Source: CAWFGW01 sp963849955 (GTDB taxonomy: Bacteria; Bacteroidota; Bacteroidia; Cytophagales; JAAEPT01). From it: a stretch of DNA of 64,000 nt. The translations under genes were made by a program, and so were the position numbers. The stretch lies in NCBI GenBank assembly GCA_963849955.1, contig CAWKJU010000010.1:186001-250000 (forward strand), read 5' to 3'. Below the pieces are notes generated by a model. The model did no database searches. It was not told the origin of the DNA and saw nothing but the letters and a program-made list of their open reading frames with translations. Shown one piece after another: positions 1-9,021 of the stretch (position 1 is its first letter; the number at the start of each line of letters is the position of its first letter).

Positions 1-293
1 TGCCACAGTTATCCATAAAAATAAAGATTGGTGACAGGGAATACCCGATGAAGGTAGATGCCGATGACGAAGAACGTGTACGGTTGGCAGGAAAACGTGT
101 GAATGAAAAAATGAGGGAGTTTAGCAGTCATTTTGGCATTCACGAAAAACAAGACCTTTTAGCAATGGTTGCTTTTGAATCCTGTGTAGAACAGTTGAAA
201 CTTAAAGAAAACCATGCTTCATCAGAAGAAGGAGTAAGTGAATCACTTACAGAAATTGACACCATATTGTCAAATGCCCTCAATGATGAATAA
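1..293 (+). CDS. zapA: Cell division protein ZapA, 5'-truncated by the window edge
   Basis: ZapA promotes bundling of FtsZ protofilaments at the division ring. The reading frame is open from the first bases (first full codon at position 3), and the residues before the ATG at 48 continue the family pattern (LSIKIKIGDREYP), so the true start lies outside the window and the ATG at 48 is internal. After it come the typical VDADDEE-VR-AG-K-VNEKM segment and KQDLLAMVAFE, matching the ZapA globular head and the start of the dimerising helix. The tail after about residue 80 is acidic. It is followed 85 bp downstream by rny in the same direction, a common neighbour in this phylum. Function is assigned from family resemblance; confidence is high despite the truncation. 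Confidence 0.85.
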   Translation, partial: PQLSIKIKIGDREYPMKVDADDEERVRLAGKRVNEKMREFSSHFGIHEKQDLLAMVAFESCVEQLKLKENHASSEEGVSESLTEIDTILSNALNDE

Positions 294-378
294 TTCAATT
301 TGTTGGTTAAGCCTCAGTGATTTTTATCTCGATTTTTCGTTACGAAGGGTTTAGTATCCACCATATAAATTAACACAA

Positions 379-1962
379 ATGATAGAAGCAATTGTCGCGG
401 TAATAGGACTCGCAATAGGGTTTGGAGCTGCACGATTTCTAGGGAATAAAGAAAATAACAAACTAGAACTTGAAGCTCAAGAACGAGCAAAAAAAATTGA
501 AGCTGATGCAAAAGAAAAAGCGCAGCTTATAGTGCGAGAAGCAGAAGGAAAACAAGAGGGGATTAAAAAAGAGAAAATTCTTGAAGCCAAAGAAAAATTC
601 ATAAAAATGAAGGCTGACTTTGAGGCAGAAACTAGTCAGCGTAAAGAAGAACTCATAAAATCAGAACAAGCTTTAAAAGAAAAGCAGTCTGATTTAAAAG
701 TGTTAGTGGATAAGCTGGACCGTAGAGAAGCAGAAATAGAAAGTCTACAAGAAAACTTAACTGCTCAGTTAGAAATCGTAAAGAAAAGAAAAGAAGATGC
801 CGAGAAGATGAAGTTGGAATCAGCTTCTAAACTAGAGAAAATTGCATCTTTAACAGCGGAAGAAGCAACGGAACAATTGATGGATATTATGAAGAATGAG
901 GCCTTGTCTCGTTCCACTATGGTTATCAAAAACATTGAAGATGAAGCTCGCCAGACTGCTACTCGTCAAGCAAAGAAAATTGTTATTGACACCATTCAAC
1001 GTACAGCAACTGAGCATGCCATTGAAAACTGTGTGTCTGTCTTTAACATCGAAAGTGATGATATTAAAGGAAAGATTATCGGTCGTGAAGGACGAAATAT
1101 CCGCGCTTTGGAAGCAGCCACGGGGGTTGAAATTATTGTAGATGACACACCAGAGGCCATTGTAATTTCAGGCCATGATCCTGTTCGCAGAGAAGTTGCA
1201 AGACTTTCTTTACACCGTTTAGTTCAAGACGGACGTATTCACCCTGCCCGTATAGAGGAAATTGTAAATAAGACCTTCAAAGATATCGATGAAGAGATTA
1301 TGGAGATTGGTGAGCGTACCTGTATTGATATGAATATCAACGGACTGCATCCACAATTAATTCGAATGGTTGGTCGCATGCGTTTCCGATCATCTTATGG
1401 TCAAAACTTGCTGCAACACTCCCGTGAGGTGTCTAACATGTGTGCAATAATGGCTGCTGAAATGGGCTTGAATGTGAAGCAAGCAAAAAGAGCAGGACTA
1501 TTGCATGATATTGGTAAAGTAGCAGAAAATCAAGAATTACCACATGCTATTGCCGGTATGGAGTTGGCTAAAAAATACAACGAACACCCAGATATCTGTA
1601 ATGCAATAGGTGCTCACCACGATGAAATTGAAATGACATGTATGATTGCCCCAGTGGTACAAGCGTGTGATGCCATTTCTGGCGCCCGACCTGGTGCGCG
1701 TAGAGAAGTTATGGAGTCTTACATAAAGCGTTTAAAAGAGTTGGAAGAAACAGCCTTATCGTTTGAAGGTGTAAGTAAGTGTTATGCTATTCAGGCAGGA
1801 CGAGAGTTACGCGTGATGGTAGATGCAGAAAATGTAACTGATGAAAAAGCAGGAACATTATCATTTGAGATTTCTCAAAAAATTGAAAATGAAATGCAAT
1901 ATCCTGGTCAAATAAAAGTGACTGTAATCCGCGAAATGCGAGCGATCAACTTTGCCAAATAA
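379..1962 (+). CDS. rny: Ribonuclease Y
   Basis: Membrane-anchored endoribonuclease that initiates mRNA decay. The 527-residue product has the complete family layout: one N-terminal membrane segment (residues about 1-21), a long charged coiled coil (about 25-190), a KH RNA-binding domain with the signature IIGREGRNIRALE near residue 233, and an HD phosphohydrolase domain with HD at residues 376-377 (LLHDIGK) and a following GAHHDE. Length is normal for the family. The start is the first ATG, placed just before the membrane helix; no Shine-Dalgarno is visible. A strong terminator follows the stop. It lies 85 bp after zapA, so the two may be co-transcribed. Confidence 0.97.
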   Translation: MIEAIVAVIGLAIGFGAARFLGNKENNKLELEAQERAKKIEADAKEKAQLIVREAEGKQEGIKKEKILEAKEKFIKMKADFEAETSQRKEELIKSEQALKEKQSDLKVLVDKLDRREAEIESLQENLTAQLEIVKKRKEDAEKMKLESASKLEKIASLTAEEATEQLMDIMKNEALSRSTMVIKNIEDEARQTATRQAKKIVIDTIQRTATEHAIENCVSVFNIESDDIKGKIIGREGRNIRALEAATGVEIIVDDTPEAIVISGHDPVRREVARLSLHRLVQDGRIHPARIEEIVNKTFKDIDEEIMEIGERTCIDMNINGLHPQLIRMVGRMRFRSSYGQNLLQHSREVSNMCAIMAAEMGLNVKQAKRAGLLHDIGKVAENQELPHAIAGMELAKKYNEHPDICNAIGAHHDEIEMTCMIAPVVQACDAISGARPGARREVMESYIKRLKELEETALSFEGVSKCYAIQAGRELRVMVDAENVTDEKAGTLSFEISQKIENEMQYPGQIKVTVIREMRAINFAK

Positions 1963-1984
1963 GTAAATTTAATTAGTGAAAATT

Positions 1985-2020
1985 AATGGCTGTCCAAATT
2001 ATTTGGACAGCCATTTTTTT
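1985..2020 (+). terminator. Intrinsic terminator after rny
   Basis: A perfect 14-bp stem (1985-1998 with 2002-2015) has a 3-base loop and runs into a T tract. It ends the zapA-rny transcript. Because the gene on the other side is convergent and ends at 2019, the hairpin may also act on the minus strand, although the T tract there is weaker. Confidence 0.9.
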
Positions 2021-2204
2021 ATTTTTTGTTAGTGACCTCTTCTATTTCAAGAATTGGATTATTTACTACTACTGATTGGAGATAGTTTTTTAATTCTAAG
2101 AATTCTTCTTCCGAAAGCCATTTTTGAGCTTTTGTAAATTCTTTCTTGAAATATTGAGCATCGTGGCTCATGTTTTTTAAAACAGTTTTCATTAATTCTA
2201 ACAT
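2019..2204 (-). CDS. Small uncharacterised protein, 61 aa
   Basis: I do not recognise a named family. The 61-residue product starting at the ATG at 2204 is hydrophilic and mostly helical, with LMKTVLKNMSHDAQYFKKE followed by KWLSEEEFLELKNYL. From memory this resembles small Bacteroidota proteins of about 60 residues with a KTVL-(V)SFD--LFKKEL-KA-KWL pattern; no search was possible. A longer in-frame start at 2336 would add 44 residues rich in Cys, Asn and Lys without the same character, so I prefer the internal ATG. It is convergent with rny across the terminator. No function can be inferred. Confidence 0.5.
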   Translation of the reverse strand: MLELMKTVLKNMSHDAQYFKKEFTKAQKWLSEEEFLELKNYLQSVVVNNPILEIEEVTNKK

Positions 2205-2531
2205 GACTCTTAATACGCTTTTAATTATATATTGGTTAACAATAATTGTAAAATAACTTGCCCTTGGTTTTAGTGGTGTCTTGGGGGAGTTCAAAGAGAC
2301 ACAATCAAAGCAACGAGCTATTTTATTATTTAACACATTAATTTGATTACCACGGGATCGGTTAACAAAGCCGAGACCAAAATAAATTTATTATCTATTT
2401 TTAAGACAAAATGTCTTTTAAACGTTTCTTAGGTGATAATTGATTTTCTTTATTTCTGTATTAAGACTAACTTTAAACTTTAGTTAAGTAATAAATTCCA
2501 CAAATCTGGGGAGAAGAATAAACAGACCGAT

Positions 2532-3869
2532 ATGGCTACAAAACTTTGGGAAAAATCATATAGTACAGAAAAACGAATTGAAGAGTTTACTGTAGGAAAT
2601 GATGCACAGTTAGATATGGAGTTAGCTACATTTGATGTTCAAGGGTCATTGGCTCATATTGAAATGTTAGAATCCATCGGCTTGTTAGAAAAGAATGAGT
2701 TGACAATTTTACAGCAAGAACTGAAAAATATTCATGCTGAAATTTTGTCTGGCGACTTTGCCATTGAAGCAGGAGTGGAGGACGTCCATAGCCAAGTAGA
2801 AATGTTGTTAACGGCTCGTCTGGGTGAGGTAGGAAAAAAAATACATAGTGGACGCAGTCGAAATGACCAAGTGTTGGTCGACTTAAAGCTATATACCCGA
2901 AGCCAAATACAGACTGTGGTGGAAAACACCTCTGTTTTGACAGAAACGCTATTAACTTTAAGTGAAAAGTATAAAACAGTATTAATTCCAGGTTATACCC
3001 ACTTGCAGGTAGCTATGCCATCTTCTTTTGGACTCTGGTTTGGTGCTTATGCTGAAAGTTTAGTAGATGATCTGATATTACTCCAAGCGGCATATAAAGT
3101 AGCTAACAAAAATCCTTTAGGTAGTGCCGCGGGTTATGGTTCATCTTTTCCATTAAACCGAACAATGACCACTAAACTATTAGGTTTTGATGACTTAAAC
3201 TATAATGTGGTTTACGCTCAGATGAGTCGGGGTAAAACAGAGCGTGTAGTAGCCTATGCTATTGCCTCCATTGCCTCAACTTTAGCACGACTGGCGATGG
3301 ATGTTTGTTTGTATATGAATCAAAACTTTGGATTTCTTACTTTTCCCAAGGAGTTAACCACAGGTTCAAGCATTATGCCCCACAAGAAAAACCCTGATGT
3401 GTTTGAGTTAATTCGGGGGAAATGCAACTTGTTAACGGTTTTACCAACCAATATTAGTGCGCTCACCAACAACTTACCATCTGGTTACCATCGTGAAATG
3501 CAATTGTTAAAAGAACAATTCTTCCCGTCATTCAAAACATTAAATGATTGTTTAGAAATGACTGGTTTTATGCTTGAAAATGTTATTGTGAAAGATGACA
3601 TTTTAAAAGATGAAAAGTATAAATACGTTTTCAGTGTAGAAGTAGTCAATGAAATGGTATTACAAGGTGTTCCTTTCCGAGATGCTTACAAAAAAATTGG
3701 TGAAGACATTGAAGCTGGAACTTATCAACCCAAGATGGATATTAATCACACCCATGAAGGAAGCATAGGTAATTTATGCAATGCAAATATTCAGCATCAG
3801 CTGGAAAGTGTGTTGCAAGGGTTTCATTTTGAAAAAGTTGAACAAGCTATCAACGCGCTTCTAAAATAA
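2532..3869 (+). CDS. argH: Argininosuccinate lyase
   Basis: Catalyses the last step of arginine synthesis, splitting argininosuccinate into arginine and fumarate. The 445-residue sequence carries the fumarase/aspartase superfamily signature GSSIMPHKKNPD near residue 278, which includes the catalytic serine loop, and the substrate-binding SGRSRNDQV near residue 107. Length is normal (about 440-460). No other arginine genes lie in the window, so it is detached from the rest of the pathway. Its stop codon overlaps the start of the next gene by one base (TAATG), implying translational coupling. The 195-bp upstream gap has no recognised regulatory element apart from an imperfect TAACT/AGTTA inverted repeat. 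Confidence 0.96.
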   Translation: MATKLWEKSYSTEKRIEEFTVGNDAQLDMELATFDVQGSLAHIEMLESIGLLEKNELTILQQELKNIHAEILSGDFAIEAGVEDVHSQVEMLLTARLGEVGKKIHSGRSRNDQVLVDLKLYTRSQIQTVVENTSVLTETLLTLSEKYKTVLIPGYTHLQVAMPSSFGLWFGAYAESLVDDLILLQAAYKVANKNPLGSAAGYGSSFPLNRTMTTKLLGFDDLNYNVVYAQMSRGKTERVVAYAIASIASTLARLAMDVCLYMNQNFGFLTFPKELTTGSSIMPHKKNPDVFELIRGKCNLLTVLPTNISALTNNLPSGYHREMQLLKEQFFPSFKTLNDCLEMTGFMLENVIVKDDILKDEKYKYVFSVEVVNEMVLQGVPFRDAYKKIGEDIEAGTYQPKMDINHTHEGSIGNLCNANIQHQLESVLQGFHFEKVEQAINALLK

Positions 3870-4288
3870 TGTCAGAGATACCTATTCCAATAGTTATTGT
3901 CTTCGTCTTTTTTTCATGCATTGGTTTAATACTGGGAATACTTGCTTATTGGAAAGATAAAATGATCAAGCGTGGAATTAATTTAAGCATTAGGCAAATG
4001 TGTGCGATGTCAGTAAAGAAAACCTTGACTGAAGATTTACTTAATGCATTAGAGTTGGCAAATAAACATCAATTTTTAGTTAAACCTCACTATTTAGAAG
4101 CTCATGCAATAGCAGGAGGCAACCCCTTGAAGCTGATTCAAATAATAGTAGAAGGAAAAGTAAATAATAAAAACATCAGCTTTAGAGAAGCGGCTACCAT
4201 GGACTTAGGAAAAGTGAGTTTAGAGGAAGCCCAAAGACTATACTCCGATTACGAATCAAACAAAAACATCACCTCTAATACGGATTAA
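3869..4288 (+). CDS. Stand-alone FloA N-terminal-like membrane protein
   Basis: A 139-residue protein with one N-terminal membrane helix (about residues 6-27), then a segment that resembles the N-terminal part of flotillin-like FloA (UPF0365): GINLSIRQMCAMSVKK, YLEAHAIAGGN and ISFREAATMDLGK correspond to the FloA pattern GVKISIF-LVGMRLR, LE-HYLAGGN and LTFE---AIDLAG. FloA proteins are about 330 residues and continue into an SPFH core and oligomerising tail; this one stops after the AGGN/AIDL region. The sequence after its stop shows no continuation in another frame, so it looks like a deliberate short version rather than a frameshift. It is coupled to argH by a 1-bp overlap. Molecular role unknown; possibly a partner or regulator of a full-length flotillin. 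The similarity is recalled, not searched. Confidence 0.7.
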   Translation: MSEIPIPIVIVFVFFSCIGLILGILAYWKDKMIKRGINLSIRQMCAMSVKKTLTEDLLNALELANKHQFLVKPHYLEAHAIAGGNPLKLIQIIVEGKVNNKNISFREAATMDLGKVSLEEAQRLYSDYESNKNITSNTD

Positions 4289-4395
4289 TTAGTTGAGATA
4301 ATGTGATTTGAAAGCCAAAAACCCTAGTTTCGCAACTTGGTTTTTTGGAATCCAGAAATTTTCAAAAATAATCTTACTACCTAGCACAAATTTCA

Positions 4396-5916
4396 ATGCA
4401 TAAATATTTGAATCTTTTTGACTTTTCTCAAAAAGTAAACTACAGAACAGAAGTATTATCAGGGTTAACGGTTGCCTTGGCTCTAGTGCCTGAAGCGGTT
4501 GCTTTTGCTTTAATAGCGGGCTTGTCACCTCTAACTGGTTTATATGCAGCCTTTGTGATGGGCTTAGTCACATCGATATTAGGTGGTCGACCAGGCATGA
4601 TTTCGGGAGCAACGGGAGCCATAGCCGTGGTGATTGTTGTTTTGGCAAAAGACTATGGAGTAGAATATGTTTTTATCACAGTTATTCTTGCTGGGCTTAT
4701 ACAAATTGCTGCTGGGTTTTTAAAGCTAGGTAAACTAATGCGATTAGTCCCATTACCAGTAATTTTTGGGTTCGTTAATGGTTTAGCTGTAATCATTTTC
4801 TCTTCACAGTTAGTGCAGTTTAAAAATGAAGATGGGAACTGGTTAACGGGTACACCTTTATATATCATGTTAGGCTTGGTTGGGATTACTATGTTGATTA
4901 TATGGGGACTTCCACGCATTAATAAATCGTTACCAGCTGCTTTAATAGCTATTCTTACCATTTTTGGTTTAGTTGTGTTCTTTGATATTGACACTAAAAC
5001 TGTTGGAGATATTGCATCAATTAAAGGTGGTTTTCCTCCTTTTCATATTCCAAATATTCCCTGGACATTTGAGACCTTACAAATCATTTTTCCCTATGCG
5101 GCTATAGTCGCAGGAGTTGGACTTATTGAAAGCCTATTGACACTTAATATTGTTGATCAAATTACAGAAACACGAGGAAGAGGAAATAAAGAAGCTGTTG
5201 CTCAAGGTGCAGCAAACATCCTTTCAGGTCTTTTTTCTGGAATGGGTGGTTGTGCTATGATTGGTCAGAGTTTAATTAATACATCCAATGGTGCAAGAGC
5301 ACGCTTATCAGGTATTGTGGCTGCAGTAATGTTGTTGATGTTTATCATGTTTGGAGCAAGCTTAATTGAGCAATTACCGATGGCTGCTTTAACAGGCTTG
5401 ATGATTATGGTTTCAATAGGAACGTTTGAATGGGCTAGTTTTAAAGCATTTAATAAAATGCCCAAATCGGATATTTTTGTAATGGTTATAGTTACTTTGG
5501 TGACAGTGTTTTTACATAATTTGGCCTTAGCTGTTTTAATAGGAGTGATAATAGCTGCTTTAGTTTTTGCCTGGGACAATGCGAAACGAATTCGTGCTAG
5601 AAAGTCTATTGATCAAGACGGACGCAAGCATTATGAAATCTATGGTCCTTTATTCTTTGGTTCTATTACTGCGTTTAATGATAAGTTTGATGTGCTAAAT
5701 GACCCTAATGAGGTTGTTATTGATTTTGAAGAAAGCCGAGTAGTTGATATGTCAGCGATTGAAGCATTAAATGCAATTACCGAACGCTACAAGAAGGTTG
5801 GGAAAGTAGTACACCTGAGGAACTTGAGCCCTGATTGTCAAAAAATATTAGCTGACGCAGGAGAAATGATTGTAATCAATGTGTTTGATCCAGAACATGA
5901 AGTGATCAAAGACTGA
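4396..5916 (+). CDS. SulP family anion transporter with STAS domain
   Basis: Inner-membrane SLC26/SulP permease of 506 residues. The N-terminal part has the family signature region (LSGLTVALALVPEAVAFALIAGLSPLTGLY is the first transmembrane block; short motif GLSPLTGLYAAF), a glycine-rich stretch RPGMISGATGAIAV, and about 10-12 hydrophobic segments up to residue about 400. A cytoplasmic STAS domain follows (about 412-500; VVIDFEESRVVDMSAIEAL). Substrate cannot be fixed from sequence; bacterial relatives carry bicarbonate, sulfate or dicarboxylates. It stands alone, 107 bp after the FloA-like gene and convergent with the PhnA-like gene. Confidence 0.93.
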   Translation: MHKYLNLFDFSQKVNYRTEVLSGLTVALALVPEAVAFALIAGLSPLTGLYAAFVMGLVTSILGGRPGMISGATGAIAVVIVVLAKDYGVEYVFITVILAGLIQIAAGFLKLGKLMRLVPLPVIFGFVNGLAVIIFSSQLVQFKNEDGNWLTGTPLYIMLGLVGITMLIIWGLPRINKSLPAALIAILTIFGLVVFFDIDTKTVGDIASIKGGFPPFHIPNIPWTFETLQIIFPYAAIVAGVGLIESLLTLNIVDQITETRGRGNKEAVAQGAANILSGLFSGMGGCAMIGQSLINTSNGARARLSGIVAAVMLLMFIMFGASLIEQLPMAALTGLMIMVSIGTFEWASFKAFNKMPKSDIFVMVIVTLVTVFLHNLALAVLIGVIIAALVFAWDNAKRIRARKSIDQDGRKHYEIYGPLFFGSITAFNDKFDVLNDPNEVVIDFEESRVVDMSAIEALNAITERYKKVGKVVHLRNLSPDCQKILADAGEMIVINVFDPEHEVIKD

Positions 5917-5942
5917 TTAATTTAATTAGGTAAAGAAGTCGG

Positions 5943-6524
5943 TTAATTTGACTTCTTTACAAACTTCGTCAATATTACAATCTGTTGCCCATTTACACGC
6001 CCTTCAATATGTTCAGGGTTATCATGAACAAGAGAAATGTTTCTTACAGCAGTCCCTCTTTTTGCTGTGAATGTAGCTCCTTTCACATCTAAATCTTTTA
6101 TAAGAACGACAGCATCCCCTGACTGGAGAATTACACCATTACTGTCTTTGTGTTTTTCACTGTCATCTTCTTCTACACCTTCACCAGTAGCTTTTGCCCA
6201 TGCCAGGGTCTCTTCATCTAAATAAAGCATTTCGAGCAAGTCAACAGGCCAGCCTTCACCACGTAAGCGGGTCAGCATTCGCCACGCCATTACTTGAACA
6301 GCAGGAACTTCACTCCACATGCTGTCATTTAAACAACGCCAATGCTTAGGATCTGCTTTCTCTGGGTTTTCGATTTGATCATAACAAGTTCCACAAACTA
6401 ATATATGGTCATCAACATCATCTTTTTTAACTGGTGCAACTTCGTAAGTGGTCAATTCATTACTTCCTCCACAGAGTTCACACACTTCCCCGCTTCGATT
6501 TAATAATTCGGATTTAATATTCAT
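5943..6524 (-). CDS. PhnA/YjdM-like zinc-ribbon protein
   Basis: A 193-residue protein with a treble zinc-ribbon start (CELCGG at about residues 15-20 and CGTCYDQ at about 54-60) and a C-terminal PhnA/YjdM domain (SNGVILQSGDAVVLIKDLDVKG, about 130-190). The PhnA name is historical; the family is not shown to cleave phosphonoacetate and its real role is unclear. The middle contains a helical segment rich in Trp (HWRCLNDSMWSEVPAVQVMAW), typical of the longer version in this phylum. It is divergent from the oxidoreductase gene at 6620, sharing a 95-bp intergenic region, and no phosphonate genes are nearby. Confidence 0.85.
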   Translation of the reverse strand: MNIKSELLNRSGEVCELCGGSNELTTYEVAPVKKDDVDDHILVCGTCYDQIENPEKADPKHWRCLNDSMWSEVPAVQVMAWRMLTRLRGEGWPVDLLEMLYLDEETLAWAKATGEGVEEDDSEKHKDSNGVILQSGDAVVLIKDLDVKGATFTAKRGTAVRNISLVHDNPEHIEGRVNGQQIVILTKFVKKSN

Positions 6525-6570
6525 TGTTTGTTTTTTGCGAAACCTAAAGTAGTCAAATTTTATTGGAAAC

Positions 6571-6578
6571 TATATTTG
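6571..6578 (+). promoter_or_regulatory. Candidate -7 promoter box
   Basis: TATATTTG fits the Bacteroidota -7 consensus TAnnTTTG and lies 41 bp before the oxidoreductase start at 6620. No clear -33 TTTG was found at the expected distance, so the call is moderate. Confidence 0.45.
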
Positions 6579-6619
6579 CATGAGTTTTAGACCTCTTTAT
6601 TTTTATTTAACTTAACTAA

Positions 6620-7633
6620 ATGATTGAACCTATTAAAGTTGCTATTGTTGGCTATGGCATGTCGGCCAAGGTATTTCATGCACCCCTTTTAAACTGTTTG
6701 GACGAGTTTGAAATTGTAGCTATACATGAACGAACTAAATCGGAATCCAAGAAGGATTTCCCTAATATTGAAATATTTAGGGACTTTAAAATAGTTTTAA
6801 GTGATGATAATATAGAATTAGTTGTTATTACCACGCCTAATCAATGGCATTATTCACAAGCTAAAGCAGCTTTATTAGCTGGTAAACACGTGGTGGTGGA
6901 AAAACCATTCACAGTTTCAGTTATGGAAGCCGAAAAGTTAATCGCCTTAGCCGAAAAGGTAGGTAAGACATTAGCCGTTTTTCATAATCGTAGGTGGGAT
7001 AGTGATTTTATATGGTTAAAAGAATTGGTGAATTCTGATGTTAAAATTTATGAAATTGAATCCCGATTCGACCGGTTTCGTGATTATATAAAAGGTTGGA
7101 AAGAGCTAGAAGGTGAGGGGAATGGTATTTTGTATGATTTGGGAAGCCACTTAATCGACCAAATGTTGGTTCTTTTTGGAGATCAATTAAAACTTACCTA
7201 TGTCGATTTGCAAAAACAACGGAAAGTAGCCGAGGCAGATGACAACTTTGAAATTCAATTTAAGGCAAATGGTATAAAAATTATTTTGAAGGCAAGTATG
7301 ACCTGTAGTCATTCTTACCGCTTGAAAGTAGATACAGAAAAGGGGACTTATATTAAGAAAAATCCAGATGTTCAAGAGGGCATCTTAAAAGAATTAGGAG
7401 TGGGCTTTACATACGACAAGGTTATAGATGATGAAATTCTCCATTATCAACCTAATGGTCTCATAGAGGCTGTTAAGTTAGAAAAAGGAAAATATACTCA
7501 ATTCTATAAAGAACTATTTCAAACCATTCGTCAGGGTAAAACCATCCCTGTGCACCCATTAGAAGCCACTAAGGTGATGGCTTTGATTGAAAAATGTGTA
7601 GCAAAGTCTAAGGAAATGGAAAAAAGGAATTAA
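6620..7633 (+). CDS. Gfo/Idh/MocA family NAD(P)-dependent oxidoreductase
   Basis: A 337-residue sugar or inositol dehydrogenase-type enzyme. The Rossmann nucleotide-binding fold begins at once (VAIVGYGMSAKVFHAP, residues about 8-23). The family EKP motif is present (GKHVVVEKPF, about 91-100), and the C-terminal alpha/beta domain contains DLGSHLIDQML (about 174-184), where the His is a candidate catalytic residue. It resembles E. coli YdgJ, a scyllo-inositol dehydrogenase, in the start region and length, but the substrate cannot be decided from sequence. It is a single gene, divergent from the PhnA-like gene. Cytoplasmic. Confidence 0.9.
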   Translation: MIEPIKVAIVGYGMSAKVFHAPLLNCLDEFEIVAIHERTKSESKKDFPNIEIFRDFKIVLSDDNIELVVITTPNQWHYSQAKAALLAGKHVVVEKPFTVSVMEAEKLIALAEKVGKTLAVFHNRRWDSDFIWLKELVNSDVKIYEIESRFDRFRDYIKGWKELEGEGNGILYDLGSHLIDQMLVLFGDQLKLTYVDLQKQRKVAEADDNFEIQFKANGIKIILKASMTCSHSYRLKVDTEKGTYIKKNPDVQEGILKELGVGFTYDKVIDDEILHYQPNGLIEAVKLEKGKYTQFYKELFQTIRQGKTIPVHPLEATKVMALIEKCVAKSKEMEKRN

Positions 7634-7815
7634 TAAATCGTTCTTTAAGCTCATTAACTTTAACTCGCATTGGCAAAAACTAGTTAGCATATATCAATAG
7701 CGTAGCTTTCAATCCTTCTCAGCAACAAAAATTATATTAAAATGAAAAATCTATCATTTGTTTTTTATAGTTTTTAATTAATTTTCAACTTATTAATTAT
7801 AAAATACCCCCTCCC
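7634..7815 (+). other. AT-rich intergenic region without recognised elements
   Basis: The 182 bp between the oxidoreductase and DoxX-like genes are AT-rich. I see no terminator hairpin, RNA gene or convincing promoter box. Confidence 0.5.
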
Positions 7816-8190
7816 ATGAAAAATATAATTTTGCTAGTTCTTACGGGTCTATTTGGACTTATGATGGTTAATTCAGGCTTAAATAAGTTTTTTAATTATA
7901 TGCCTATGCCTGAACTTACCGAACAACAATTGGCTCTTTTCGGAGCCTTTGCTCAAATAAAGTGGATTTTTCCACTAGTTGCATTTGTGGAAATTCTTGG
8001 GGGAATCTTAATTGTCATTCCAAAAACCAGGGCATTAGGTGCTATTATTATTTTACCTGTGATGGTAGGTATAGTCGTTCACCATGCTGTTCATGATCCA
8101 GAGACAATTGCTATTGCATTGATAATGTTTGCAATTAATCTTTGGGCGATTTTGGATAATAGAGAAAAGTATTTTCCGATGATTGGTTAA
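7816..8190 (+). CDS. DoxX-like four-helix membrane protein
   Basis: A 124-residue inner-membrane protein with four hydrophobic segments (about residues 3-21, 44-64, 72-92 and 99-116) and the DoxX pattern of a short first helix followed by NSGLNKFFNY and, in the second helix, FPLVAFVEILGGILIVIP. Members of this family are poorly understood; some are linked to thiosulfate:quinone oxidation or redox stress. Context gives no clue: it is a single gene flanked by AT-rich spacers. Start is the first ATG of the frame. Confidence 0.8.
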   Translation: MKNIILLVLTGLFGLMMVNSGLNKFFNYMPMPELTEQQLALFGAFAQIKWIFPLVAFVEILGGILIVIPKTRALGAIIILPVMVGIVVHHAVHDPETIAIALIMFAINLWAILDNREKYFPMIG

Positions 8191-8535
8191 TTAAAAAGGA
8201 GACTTTTTATACAGTGAATTTCCTTAATTATATTTATGAACTGAAACTCTAATTTTTCTTCATAAGAAGGGTTGGATGAATTGTAATAGTGAATATGAAT
8301 ATTATTGTATTGCAAATTATTCCTATATAAATGATCGCCATCACCTCTTTCCCATAAAGATTAAAGGTCGTTTTAAGGAATTAGAGCATAACTAAAGAGT
8401 AGATTATTATAAACATGCCTATAATCAAAAAAGTCCTTTAACGAAAGTTAAAGGACTTTTTCTTATGTGTATTCGAAGTTAAAATATAACCTTAACGATG
8501 TTACTACCCCCTAAATAACGTTGAAGGTTTAGGAA
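8191..8535. other. Intergenic region containing a bidirectional terminator
   Basis: The 345 bp between the convergent DoxX-like gene and the bacilliredoxin gene contain one strong hairpin at 8428-8461. I see no RNA gene or open frame that looks coding in the remainder. Confidence 0.6.
8428..8461. terminator. Bidirectional intrinsic terminator
   Basis: A perfect 15-bp stem (8428-8442 with 8447-8461) closes a GAAA tetraloop and is bordered by an A run on the left and a T run on the right. It can therefore end transcripts from either side: the DoxX-like gene on plus and the suf/bacilliredoxin operon on minus. Confidence 0.9.
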
Positions 8536-8946
8536 TTAACAAAACTCCTCATACACCGCTTGCAAGTGCGAAGCAATACGATCGGCCGGATTGCCTTCAA
8601 TGTGGTGTCTTTCTACCATGTGTACTAACTCACCATCTTTAAATAGTGCTACACAAGGAGATGAAGGAGGGTAAGGCATCATGTATTCACGGGCCTTGTT
8701 TACCGCATCTTTATGTACACCTGCAAAGGCAGTGGTGACGTTATCAGGTTTTTTATCTCCTTTTAAAGAAGCTTTCACTCCAGGACGAGCAGTACCAGCG
8801 GCACAACCACATACCGAGTTAATTAAAACCAAAGTAGTTCCTTTTTGAGCTAATGCTACATCCACATCTTCGGCTGATACTAGTTCTTTGAAACCTACAG
8901 CAGTCAATTCTTGACGCATTGGTAATGTTAGTTCTTCTGGGTACAT
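8536..8946 (-). CDS. brxA: Bacilliredoxin, BrxA/BrxB family (YphP/YqiW)
   Basis: Small thiol-disulfide protein of 136 residues, family DUF1094. It shows the hallmark CGC active site (SVCGCAAGTARPG, Cys46 and Cys48) inside a thioredoxin-like fold. In Firmicutes the family removes bacillithiol from oxidised proteins. It lies last in the minus-strand suf cluster, 75 bp after sufT, which suggests a link between thiol redox balance and Fe-S assembly; that link is inference. BrxA versus BrxB cannot be told from sequence alone. Length is normal. Confidence 0.9.
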   Translation of the reverse strand: MYPEELTLPMRQELTAVGFKELVSAEDVDVALAQKGTTLVLINSVCGCAAGTARPGVKASLKGDKKPDNVTTAFAGVHKDAVNKAREYMMPYPPSSPCVALFKDGELVHMVERHHIEGNPADRIASHLQAVYEEFC

Positions 8947-9021
8947 ATTTTCTTTTTTAGTTATTAGTAATTAGTTTTAGTAGCTAGTCTCAATACTAAC
9001 TACTCAATACTCATATCTTAT

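Noticed and set aside
294..378. Possible 6S-type or other small RNA between zapA and rny
   Set aside because: The 85-bp gap is too short for a usual 6S RNA and no long bulged hairpin is visible.
4289..4395. Continuation of FloA in another frame after 4288, making the short gene a pseudogene
   Set aside because: The translation of the following 100 bp in all frames shows no FloA-like residues, and the SulP gene begins at 4396.
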